Notes under the pieces: model-generated
Told to the model about the DNA's origin: nothing
The model's input: the letters and a program-made list of their open reading frames with translations, nothing else
The model's database searches: none
Position numbers and translations under genes: made by a program
Origin: an uncultured Christensenellaceae bacterium
GTDB taxonomy: Bacteria; Bacillota; Clostridia; Christensenellales; Aristaeellaceae
Length of the DNA stretch: 47,541 nucleotides
Reading direction: 5' to 3'
Assembly (NCBI GenBank): GCA_905234985.1
Contig: CAJOJQ010000031.1
Coordinates: 1 to 47,541 of the forward strand
In this document: positions 31,529 to 39,655 of the stretch, one piece after another
How the letters are laid out: every line of letters starts with the position of its first letter
Numbering within the stretch: position 1 is the stretch's first letter

Positions 31529-32607
31529 CACTTAACGCCTCCCTTTGCAAGCGCCACTTTGGCTGCTCTGGCCCTGGTCCGCTTGGCGATGTAGTTGCTC
31601 ACGGGTTCGGACTGCAGCACGATCACAACCGCGATGATCAGCGCTTTGAACGCCATGGTGGCTTCGGAAGCAATGCCGAAGAAGTATACCAGGGTGACGA
31701 TGGTGCGGATGATGATGGAGCCGATCACCGTACCCAGCAGGCTGAATTTTCCGCCGGTCATGCTGGTGCCGCCGATAACCACCGCCAAAATGGCGTCCAT
31801 TTCAAAGTTCAGTCCGGCGTTGTTGGAGTCGTTGGACATGATGCGGCTGGAGTAAATCAGGCCGGAAATGCCGGACAGCAGGCCGGTCAGCGCGAAGACG
31901 ATGAAAATGACCATTTGGGCGTTGATGCCGGACAAATGGCTGGCCTTCCGGTTGATGCCCACGGATTCCACGAAGGTGCCGAAAGCCGTCTTGCGCACGA
32001 ACAGATACACCGCCAATATCACCACCGCCGTGATGATGATGGGCATGGGCAGGAACAGGAAGCTGCCCTGGCCGATCACCCGGAAGGGGGAATACTGGGT
32101 GGTGAATTGTTTGCCGTTGGTGGTGATTTGGGCGATGCCGCGGCCGCAGACCATCAGGATCAGCGTGGCGATGATGGGCTGCATGCCGCCCTTGGCAATG
32201 AGGAAGCCGTTGAACAGGCCCATGACAGCGCAAACTACCAGCGGCACCACGATGGCCAGGAAGAAAGGATAAACCGAATAATCGCCGGGCGTATTGTAGA
32301 TGATCACGTCCCAGCGCATGAATTTCAGGGCGATAGCGCCCGAAACAGCCACCAGGGCGCCGACCGACAGGTCCGTGCCGCCCAAGGCGATGACCAGCGT
32401 CATGCCCATGGCGATGATCGTAATTTCACTGGAACGGTTGATAATATCAATGATATTGCCAAACAGCATCCCCGTGGCGGGCTGATAGCTGATGTTGAAA
32501 AAGTCCGGGCGCACAAACAGGCAAACCAGCAGCACCAGCACCTCTGCTACCACAGCCCAGGTGACCTTGGAACGGGTCAGCCGGGAAAGATCGAATTTCT
32601 TTTTCAT
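31528..32607 (-). CDS. Sugar ABC transporter permease, YtfT-like
   Basis: A 359-residue CUT2 permease, partner of the YjfF-like subunit as a heterodimer. Signatures: GMTLVIALGGTDLSVGALVAV and VGINRKASHLSGINA. Contains an extended periplasmic loop. The start overlaps the ATPase stop (ATGA), so all three transport genes are translationally coupled. Confidence 0.92.
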   Translation of the reverse strand: MKKKFDLSRLTRSKVTWAVVAEVLVLLVCLFVRPDFFNISYQPATGMLFGNIIDIINRSSEITIIAMGMTLVIALGGTDLSVGALVAVSGAIALKFMRWDVIIYNTPGDYSVYPFFLAIVVPLVVCAVMGLFNGFLIAKGGMQPIIATLILMVCGRGIAQITTNGKQFTTQYSPFRVIGQGSFLFLPMPIIITAVVILAVYLFVRKTAFGTFVESVGINRKASHLSGINAQMVIFIVFALTGLLSGISGLIYSSRIMSNDSNNAGLNFEMDAILAVVIGGTSMTGGKFSLLGTVIGSIIIRTIVTLVYFFGIASEATMAFKALIIAVVIVLQSEPVSNYIAKRTRARAAKVALAKGGVK

Positions 32608-34127
32608 TGCGCCTCACCTCCTGCCGCCGCGGCGCCTTCCGCGATGATGGCCAGGATTTTTTCCTGCGTACACATTTCGCCGTACAGCTCGGCCACCTTC
32701 TGGCGGTCGCGCATGACGATGATCCGGTTGGAACAGCGGATGATTTCATCCAGCTCGGAGCTGATAAAGATGACCGACACCCCATCCTCGCACATTTCCA
32801 GCATCAGCCGCTGAATTTCCGCCTTGGCGCCGATATCAATGCCGCGGGTGGGTTCGTCCAGGATCAGCACCTTGGGATCAGTCGCCATCCAGCGTGCTAA
32901 GATCACCTTCTGCTGGTTGCCGCCGGACAATTCGCCGATCTTCTTTTCCGCGTCGGGCGTGGCGATGCCCAGCTCCTTGATGTATTTATCCGCCAAATCG
33001 TTCTGCTCTTTCATGCTTAGAGGATGCAGGAAACCCCGCCGGGCCTGAACCGCCAGCGCGATATTCTCGCGGATGCTCAGATCGCTGATGATGCCGTCCC
33101 GTTTGCGGTCCTCGGGGCAGAACGCCATGCCGTGAACCAAAGCGTCATAAGGCTTTTTGAATTTTACGCTCTTTGCCTCCAGCTCCAGGGTGCCGTCGGA
33201 CAGATGCGTCACGCCGAAAAGCATTTCCGCCGTTTCCGTGCGGCCGCTGCCCAGCAGGCCGGCAAAGCCCACCAATTCGCCCTTTTTCACATCGAGGGAG
33301 ATATCGTCGATTTTCGCGGGCGCTCCGATATGGTCGGCCTTGAGCATATAGGGCGCGTCCGGCTTCACGTTGGCGCGCTTCAGATTAAAGATGGCGTCCA
33401 TATCCTTGCCCACCATCTGTGTAACCAATTCCACTTTGGAGATGTCCTCAATGTTATAGGTGCCGATCAGATGCCCGTTTCGCAGGATCGTCAGCCGGTC
33501 GCTGATGGCAAACACCTGATCCAAAAAGTGGGTGATGAAGATGATGCCCATGCCCTCGGCCTTCAAATCGCGCATGACATCGAACAGCAGCTGTACTTCG
33601 TTCTCGTCCAGGGAAGAAGTGGGTTCGTCCAAAATCAAAATTTTCGCCTGCACATCAACGGCGCGAGCGATAGCCACCATCTGCTGAATTGCGGTGGAAT
33701 AGTAGGAAAGGGGGCGGGTGACGTCGATATCCAAACGGAATCGGGCCATCAGCTCCCTGGCGCGGCGGTTAATGGTCCGCCAGTCGATCTGGCCGAACCG
33801 CATGGGCTGCCGACCGACAAAAATATTTTCTGCCACCGTCAGATTGGGGCACAGGTTCACTTCCTGGTACACGGTGGAAATGCCGATTTCTATGGCGTGC
33901 TGGGGACTTTGGGGCTGGATTTCTTTGCCGTCCAGGAGGATGGTTCCGGCATCCTTGTGATGCACGCCTGTCAGGCATTTGATCAAGGTGGATTTCCCCG
34001 CGCCATTTTCACCCAGCAAAGAATGAATTTCTCCCGCACGCATAAAAAAATCCACCTTATCCAGTGCTTTCACACCGGGAAACTGGATTTCGATCTGGTG
34101 CATTTCAAGCAAGTTTTGCTCCGACAA
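32604..34127 (-). CDS. Sugar ABC transporter ATP-binding protein, YtfR-like
   Basis: A 507-residue tandem ATPase with two ABC domains, as usual in CUT2 systems. First half: GENGAGKSTLIK, signature YYSTAIQQMVAIARA, Walker B ILILDEPTSSLD. Second half: a degenerate Walker A (GLLGSGRTETAE), signature LSGGNQQKVILARW, Walker B VLILDEPTRGID. The start is TTG with GGAGGGG upstream. A hairpin with a T-run separates it from the binding-protein gene. Confidence 0.94.
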   Translation of the reverse strand: MSEQNLLEMHQIEIQFPGVKALDKVDFFMRAGEIHSLLGENGAGKSTLIKCLTGVHHKDAGTILLDGKEIQPQSPQHAIEIGISTVYQEVNLCPNLTVAENIFVGRQPMRFGQIDWRTINRRARELMARFRLDIDVTRPLSYYSTAIQQMVAIARAVDVQAKILILDEPTSSLDENEVQLLFDVMRDLKAEGMGIIFITHFLDQVFAISDRLTILRNGHLIGTYNIEDISKVELVTQMVGKDMDAIFNLKRANVKPDAPYMLKADHIGAPAKIDDISLDVKKGELVGFAGLLGSGRTETAEMLFGVTHLSDGTLELEAKSVKFKKPYDALVHGMAFCPEDRKRDGIISDLSIRENIALAVQARRGFLHPLSMKEQNDLADKYIKELGIATPDAEKKIGELSGGNQQKVILARWMATDPKVLILDEPTRGIDIGAKAEIQRLMLEMCEDGVSVIFISSELDEIIRCSNRIIVMRDRQKVAELYGEMCTQEKILAIIAEGAAAAGGEAQ

Positions 34128-34147
34128 AGGAACCCCTCCTTAAGAAA

Positions 34148-34181
34148 AGGCAGGGCGGGAAGTCGCCCATCCGCCCTGCCT
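34148..34181 (-). terminator. Intra-operon hairpin between binding protein and ATPase genes
   Basis: AGGCAGGGCGG pairs with CCGCCCTGCCT (11 bp), then TTTTCTT on the minus strand. It probably reduces transcription into the ATPase/permease genes, giving more binding protein than transporter. Confidence 0.75.
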
Positions 34182-34220
34182 GTGGACTATCAAATCATGT
34201 TCCAATAGCTGGAATCATCA

Positions 34221-35213
34221 TCAATACACGCGCTCGTCGATCACGTCGCCCGCCTTGACGGAAACCACGCCGCCAACGTCGATGCCGCCGTCGGTATCAT
34301 ACACGCCCTCTTCGGGATGCAGGATATCCTTGGAGCCTTCCGCACCGTTCAGCAGGTCTTCGATCGCCTTCACAACGGCGGGACCATACAGAGGAGTGCA
34401 TTCGATGGTGGCGTTCATTTCGCCGTCCACGATGGCCTGGAAAGCAACCTTAACGGAGTCGCAGCCAACGATGATGATGTCCTTGCCGGGCACCTTGCCA
34501 GCGGCCTTGATGGCGTCGATGGCGCCCAGGGCCATGTCGTCGTTCTGAGCGATCAGCACGTCGATCTTGTCAATGGACTTCAGCCAGCTCTCCATCAGGG
34601 CCTGGCCTTCAGCGCGGGTGAAGTTGCCGCTCTGCTGAGCAACCTTCTTCAGGTTCGGATAAGCTTCCATAGCCAGCAGGTTGCCTTCGGTACGGCCAAC
34701 CTGAGCGCCGGAACCGGTGGTGCCTTCCATGATGGCAACGCAGATTTCTTCGTCGCCGCGGCCGATGGACTTGAGATATTCGCCGGCCCAGGCAACCTGA
34801 CGGCGGCCTTCCTCGACGAAGTCACCGCCGAAAGCGGCGTAGTATTCGATCTTGTCCATGCAGTCAGGCATACGGTCGACCAGGATCAGGGGAATTTCAG
34901 CCTCGTTGACTTCCTTCAGCACTTCTTCCCAGCCGGAGTCCACGATGCAGGTCAGCACGATCACATCGACGCCCTGGGTGATGAAGTTGCGCAGAGCCTT
35001 GATCTGGTTCTCCTGCTTCTGCTGAGCGTCATCGTAGATGTAGTCCCAGCCTTCATGCTCGCCAACCCATTTGTTGATGCTGTCGGTGTTGGCGGTACGC
35101 CAGTCAGATTCCTGACCGATCTGAGAGAAAGCGATCTTAACGCCTTCAGCCAGAGCGCTCACGGCGGACAGAGCCATGATCAAAGCCAGAACCAAAGCTA
35201 CCAGTTTTTTCAT
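34221..35213 (-). CDS. Sugar-binding protein of the importer, YtfQ-like
   Basis: A 330-residue exported binding protein of the Peripla_BP_4 family. Signal peptide MKKLVALVLALIMALSAVSALA. The ligand region KIAFSQIGQESDWRTANTDS, QQKQENQIKALRNFI and DFVEEGRRQVAWAGEYL is the YtfQ pattern, pointing to a furanose or similar pentose/hexose. It is a paralogue of the lipoprotein at 38472. First gene of the importer operon; GGAGGG lies upstream. Confidence 0.92.
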   Translation of the reverse strand: MKKLVALVLALIMALSAVSALAEGVKIAFSQIGQESDWRTANTDSINKWVGEHEGWDYIYDDAQQKQENQIKALRNFITQGVDVIVLTCIVDSGWEEVLKEVNEAEIPLILVDRMPDCMDKIEYYAAFGGDFVEEGRRQVAWAGEYLKSIGRGDEEICVAIMEGTTGSGAQVGRTEGNLLAMEAYPNLKKVAQQSGNFTRAEGQALMESWLKSIDKIDVLIAQNDDMALGAIDAIKAAGKVPGKDIIIVGCDSVKVAFQAIVDGEMNATIECTPLYGPAVVKAIEDLLNGAEGSKDILHPEEGVYDTDGGIDVGGVVSVKAGDVIDERVY

Positions 35214-35267
35214 TGGATTTCCCTCCTGAAGTTTTTTTGCTGGGTCTTTCACCAGCGCTATGTGCCT

Positions 35268-35296
35268 ATTATACTTTTCAGGGGTTGGGATGGAAA
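35268..35296 (-). promoter_or_regulatory. Promoter of the sugar importer operon
   Basis: TATAAT (35273-35268) with a poor TTTCCA 17 bp upstream (35296-35291). A weak -35 with perfect -10 is typical of activator-dependent promoters, here presumably the YesN-like regulator. Confidence 0.6.
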
Positions 35297-35408
35297 GAGA
35301 CGCGCTTATTCCGTCAGTGCAATTTAATTTTCCTTTTCGCAAAAAGGGGAAAAAGAGGCCGTTATTTGGTTGACTGTCTTTTGCCTGCCAGTTGATTTTC
35401 TTTATCGG

Positions 35409-37025
35409 TCATTCTTCCGCCTGTTCCTCGCCTGCCTTGGCGCAGCCGGAGCGGAATTCGCTGGGGGTGACGCCGGAACATTTCTTGAAAAGGTAGCTGA
35501 AATAGTGGGGATCGTTGTAGCCCACGGCGTAGGCGATTTCAGAGGAGCGCATGGAGGTGCTGTACAAAAGCTCCCGGGCCTTGGCCATGCGCAGGTCGAT
35601 CAGGTACTTGGTGAAGGTCATGCCGGTGGTCTGGGAAAAGAGGGTGGAAAAATGGCTGCTGGACATGGCCACGTGATCCACCACGTCCTGGAAGGTCAGG
35701 TTGGGGTTGGTGAAATTGCTTTCCAGGTACCGGCGGGCCTTGTTCACCGCCGGGTTGCCCTTCACGCTGCAGTTGGATTCCCGGTACTTGATGGCCCGGT
35801 GCATCACGGCCAGGGCGCGGGAAATATAGCCCTCCAAATCGTCAAGCCCCACGGAGGAACGGTCCAGCCAGGCGGGATCCAGCACCTTCTGGGGATCGCC
35901 GCCCGCCTCCTGAATGATGCGGAAGGCGGTCATAAGCACCTCGGAGCGCAGATAGTTTCCGTCCAGGGGGATGCAGGCGTTCATCGTTTTGAGGGAATCC
36001 ACGTAATCCATGAGCTGATCCTTGAAATCCCCCAAATCGGCGTATTTTACGCGGTCATAAAGGGACTGCACTTCCGGAGCTTTGTCCGTGCTGCGGGGCG
36101 TTTCCCGCACGTCCCGCGCGCCGATGATGCGGCGCATCTGGAGGGGCTGGCGGTTGTTTTCGGCCACGTGCCGGGTGTGGCGGGCGGATTTATAAGAAGA
36201 AGAAATATTGCAGAAGTCATCTACCGTTTCCCCGATGGAGGCGCGCACGTCGCCGCAGCCCGCCCGGTCCAGCTCGTCCAGGGCGGAACGGGCGAAGGAA
36301 TAGGCCCGCTCCTCGATATCCTTTTCGCTGTCCCCTAACACCAGGGCGTTGAGGAAGCCCTCGCCGCTGCTCAGGAACACGCAATCATAGCAGCGCTCCA
36401 TCAGCTTCATCAGGTTGGCGTGCATATCGGTATAATCCGCGTCCTCGCTGCTGGCGCGGAACTCGATCACCGCGTAGCGGGCGGCCAGCAGGTTGATGCC
36501 GAAGGAACGCATCTGGGTGCAGATTTTCTTTCCCTCGGTTTCGCTCACGCCGTTCGTGATCACGTTGTTGATGATCTGCTCCTGCACCAGCTTTTTTCCG
36601 TTGCGCATCTGCTGGCGCAGCTTTTCCAGATCCTGGCGTTCCATTTCCTCTTTTTCGAGGGACTTGACCAGCCGGGCAAGCACGTTTTTCAGCTCGTCTG
36701 AGGAAATGGGCTTGAGCAGGTATTCCTGCACGCCTAAGGAAATGGCCTGCTTGGCGTAGTCAAAGCTGTCGAAGCCGGACAGGATCACGATCTGGATCCA
36801 GGGCATCACCCGCCGCACCTCCCGGCACAGGGCGATGCCGTCCAAAAAGGGCATGCGGATATCGGTGATGAGGATATCGGGCTTCTCATCGCGGATCATG
36901 GGCAGGGCGATTTCCCCGTCCGGCGCTTCGCCCACCAGCTGAAAGCCGTTGGCCTCCCAGTCGATATTGTTGCGCAATCCTTCCCGGATCACGATTTCGT
37001 CGTCCACCACGAAAACCTTATACAT
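35409..37025 (-). CDS. Response regulator with AraC-type output (YesN-like)
   Basis: A 538-residue regulator. Receiver domain (about 1-125, VVDDE, phospho-Asp in DILITDIRMPFLDG, Lys in LLKPIS), a long middle region (about 140-420) and a C-terminal AraC helix-turn-helix pair (DVVDHVAMSSSHFSTLFSQTTG, YLIDLRMAKARELL, EIAYAVGYNDPHYFSYLFKK). It probably activates the importer operon immediately downstream. The start overlaps the kinase stop by 8 nt. Confidence 0.94.
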   Translation of the reverse strand: MYKVFVVDDEIVIREGLRNNIDWEANGFQLVGEAPDGEIALPMIRDEKPDILITDIRMPFLDGIALCREVRRVMPWIQIVILSGFDSFDYAKQAISLGVQEYLLKPISSDELKNVLARLVKSLEKEEMERQDLEKLRQQMRNGKKLVQEQIINNVITNGVSETEGKKICTQMRSFGINLLAARYAVIEFRASSEDADYTDMHANLMKLMERCYDCVFLSSGEGFLNALVLGDSEKDIEERAYSFARSALDELDRAGCGDVRASIGETVDDFCNISSSYKSARHTRHVAENNRQPLQMRRIIGARDVRETPRSTDKAPEVQSLYDRVKYADLGDFKDQLMDYVDSLKTMNACIPLDGNYLRSEVLMTAFRIIQEAGGDPQKVLDPAWLDRSSVGLDDLEGYISRALAVMHRAIKYRESNCSVKGNPAVNKARRYLESNFTNPNLTFQDVVDHVAMSSSHFSTLFSQTTGMTFTKYLIDLRMAKARELLYSTSMRSSEIAYAVGYNDPHYFSYLFKKCSGVTPSEFRSGCAKAGEEQAEE

Positions 37026-38469
37026 GTTTCTTCCCTTCCAATCCGGCGGGAACCCGGAAACTGATCCGGGTGCCGCCCGCGTCGCTTTCGATTTGCAGGC
37101 CCTCCTGCAAGGAGTAGTAAAGGCGGATGCGCAGATCCACGTTTTTCATCCCGAAGCCGCTGCCCGTGGGGCTTTTCATCTGCACGTTTCCATCCCTGAG
37201 GGCGCTGCGCACCTCCTCCAGGCGCTCCGGGGTCATGCCGGGGCCGGTATCCTGTACGCAGAAAATCAGGCTGTCGCCCTCCCGCTTGCCGGTAATGGCG
37301 ATTTTGCCGCCGCCGCGCTTGAGCTTGATGCCGTGATAGATGGCGTTTTCCACCAGGGGCTGTAAAAGCAGCTTGGGCAGGATTTCATTTTCGATCTCCG
37401 GATCGAACGAGATGCTGTAATTGAGGATGTCCCGATAGCGCACCTTCTGGATGGACAGGTAGCCTTCCAAATGCCGCTTTTCCTGGCCCACGGTGATCCA
37501 TTCCTCGCCGGAGCTTAAGGAAATGCGGAAAAAGTCGCTGAGCGCCCGGGCGATATGGATGACCTCTTCGGTGTTTTTCGCTTCCGCCTGCCAGATGATG
37601 GCGTCCAGGGTGTTGTACAGGAAATGGGGGTTGATCTGGGCCTGCAGCATGCGCAGCTCAGCCCGTTTCAGGTTTTCCTGTTCCTGCTTGTTCTGTTCCA
37701 TCAGGCCGATCAGACGCACGGCCATGGTGTTCAGGCTTTGGGTCAGGGGCATGAGTTCCTTGGTTTCCATATCCGGGGCGCGGGTGGCCAGCTCGCCGTC
37801 GGCGATTTTCCCGGCAAAGCGCTCCAGCTTCTGGATCTGGCCCTGAATGAACCCCGACAGGTGCTGGTTGATCTGGATGAAAATGTGGATCATCACGCCC
37901 CACAGCACGATCTCCAGCAGCCAGCACACCACGAACATCCGCCGGGCCTGCTGGTTTTCCTCCGCCTCCCGGGAGACGCGCTTGGCGATGTAATCCTCCA
38001 CCAAATCCCGGCCCAGGCTGCCCACGTTGCGCAATTCGCCCAGTAGGGCCTGGCTTTCGGCCACGCTCACATTGTTTAAAATGTTGGTTTCGATGCGGGC
38101 GACGTACTGGCGCATGGTTTCCAGGGTGCGCCGCACCACCAGCAATTCCGTGTCCTCCGGGCCGTCGCTGGTACTGATCAGCAGGTTTTCCACCCGGTCG
38201 ATCATGGCGTTGGCCTCGCAGTCCGCAACGGTTTTCCGGCCCGCGATCACCTCCCACACCTCGTTGGGGATATCGTCGTAAATCACGGGCTTCAGGGCGA
38301 TCACCGATTCGATTTCCTCCACGAAGTCCTCATACCGCTTTTCAAAAAGAAAGGTGAACGCCAAATTGATCATCATAAAAACCAGCAGGGCCATGGTAAA
38401 AAACCGCCCGCTGCCGTTCACCATGGAAATGATGCTGTTTCGCTTGCGCAGCGCCGTAAACCTTTCCAC
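37018..38469 (-). CDS. Sensor histidine kinase, YesM/LytS-like
   Basis: A 483-residue kinase of the His_kinase (PF06580) family. TM1 (about 22-41), extracytoplasmic domain (42-172), TM2 (about 175-198), HAMP, then phospho-acceptor His in AQINPHFLYNTLDAI, and ATP-binding segments VENAIYHGIK and DTGPGM. GTG start. It lies between the binding lipoprotein and regulator genes; the short sensor domain is helix-rich and probably reads the lipoprotein state rather than sugar directly. Confidence 0.94.
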   Translation of the reverse strand: MERFTALRKRNSIISMVNGSGRFFTMALLVFMMINLAFTFLFEKRYEDFVEEIESVIALKPVIYDDIPNEVWEVIAGRKTVADCEANAMIDRVENLLISTSDGPEDTELLVVRRTLETMRQYVARIETNILNNVSVAESQALLGELRNVGSLGRDLVEDYIAKRVSREAEENQQARRMFVVCWLLEIVLWGVMIHIFIQINQHLSGFIQGQIQKLERFAGKIADGELATRAPDMETKELMPLTQSLNTMAVRLIGLMEQNKQEQENLKRAELRMLQAQINPHFLYNTLDAIIWQAEAKNTEEVIHIARALSDFFRISLSSGEEWITVGQEKRHLEGYLSIQKVRYRDILNYSISFDPEIENEILPKLLLQPLVENAIYHGIKLKRGGGKIAITGKREGDSLIFCVQDTGPGMTPERLEEVRSALRDGNVQMKSPTGSGFGMKNVDLRIRLYYSLQEGLQIESDAGGTRISFRVPAGLEGKKHV

Positions 38470-38471
38470 GG

Positions 38472-39458
38472 TCAGTACCCCCTCGGGGCGAGCTGGGAAA
38501 GATCGTCAAATTCGGTGAAAGCATGCTCGGGAGAATAAATCTCCCGCTCCACGGGCTTGCCGTCCTTCAAATCCCTGGCAATCTGCATGATGGCCTCGCC
38601 GAGCATGGGCGTGCATTCCACCACGCAGTTCACCTTGCCTTCTTTGAGCAGATCAATGGCCTGCTGCTCCCCGTCCACGGAAATGATGATCACGTCCCTG
38701 CCGGGAATCACGCCGTATTCCCCGAAGGCGTCCAGCGCGCCGTACATCATGGCGTCGTTATGGGAAAAAAGCACGTCAAATTCCGTTCCGTATTTTTCCA
38801 GCATCAGCCGAACGCATTCCTTGCCCTTGGAAATCATAAAATCGCCGCAAATGCTGTCCAGGATATGGATGCGGGGTTCCTTTGCCACCGTGTCGCGGAA
38901 ACCGGCGGAGCGCAGCAGCATGGGGGAGGACCCCTGGGTGCCGGTCAGCTCCACCACGTTCAAAACGGTTTCCGGGGCCAGGGTGGACAGCTTTTTCAGC
39001 AGGTATTCCCCCGCCATCACGCCTTCGCTGTAAAAATCGCTGCCCACGTGGACGGCGTACAGCGATTCGTCTTCCGTATCCACGGTGCGGTCCTCGATGA
39101 TGACGGGAATGCCCGCGTCCTTGGCTTCGCGCAGCACGTTGTCCCAGCCCTCCTGCACGATGGGGCTGAAAGCGATCACGTCCACCCGGTACGCGATAAA
39201 GGAACGCAGGGCGGTGAGCTGCTTTTCCTGGGACTGATTGGCGTTTTCCAGCATCAGCCGGACCCCGGCGGCTTCCGCCGCTTCCTGTACGCTCTTGGTG
39301 TTTCCGATGCGCCAGCCGCTTTCCGAACCCAGCTGTGAGAAGCCCAGCAGCAGGGCGTCGTCCTTCTTTTCTTCCTCCGGCTGCCTGGAGCAGCCCGTCA
39401 GGGACAGCGCGAGCAGCAATAAAATCGTCAGAAAAGCCCGGAAAAGCGGTTTACGCAA
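38472..39458 (-). CDS. Sugar-sensing lipoprotein, YtfQ-like (XylFII-type role)
   Basis: A 328-residue lipoprotein. Signal peptide ends in the lipobox LTGC at residues 20-23. The binding fold (LLGFSQLGSESGWRIGNT, NQSQEKQLTALRSFIAYRVDVIAF, VGSDFYSEGVMAGEYLL) closely resembles the importer binding protein. It sits 2 nt before the kinase gene. The arrangement matches the known three-component XylFII-LytS-YesN system of Clostridium beijerinckii, where the extra binding protein relays sugar binding to the kinase. A transport role is unlikely. Confidence 0.9.
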   Translation of the reverse strand: MRKPLFRAFLTILLLLALSLTGCSRQPEEEKKDDALLLGFSQLGSESGWRIGNTKSVQEAAEAAGVRLMLENANQSQEKQLTALRSFIAYRVDVIAFSPIVQEGWDNVLREAKDAGIPVIIEDRTVDTEDESLYAVHVGSDFYSEGVMAGEYLLKKLSTLAPETVLNVVELTGTQGSSPMLLRSAGFRDTVAKEPRIHILDSICGDFMISKGKECVRLMLEKYGTEFDVLFSHNDAMMYGALDAFGEYGVIPGRDVIIISVDGEQQAIDLLKEGKVNCVVECTPMLGEAIMQIARDLKDGKPVEREIYSPEHAFTEFDDLSQLAPRGY

Positions 39459-39516
39459 GGATTTTCATCTCCATCTCGCTCATCTTCCCGCGTTGCGGCG
39501 GGGGGAGCGCATAGTC

Positions 39517-39545
39517 ATTATACAGAAAAGCCCTGCCGTTTTCTA
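39517..39545 (-). promoter_or_regulatory. Promoter of the sensing operon
   Basis: TATAAT (39522-39517) with a weak TAGAAA 17 bp upstream, minus strand. About 60 nt before the lipoprotein start. Confidence 0.55.
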
Positions 39546-39617
39546 TAGCTATAAAAGGAAAACGACAACTTCCGAATCAGAACCAACCGCCCGCGGCGCC
39601 CCAAGAAAGTGAAAAGA

Positions 39618-39636
39618 CCCGCCGGAAAACGGCGGG
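39618..39636 (-). terminator. Terminator of the secreted esterase gene
   Basis: CCCGCCG pairs with CGGCGGG around a 5-nt loop, followed by TCTTTTC on the minus strand. Confidence 0.75.
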
Positions 39637-39655
39637 CCGAGGCATAGGAAAGGAA

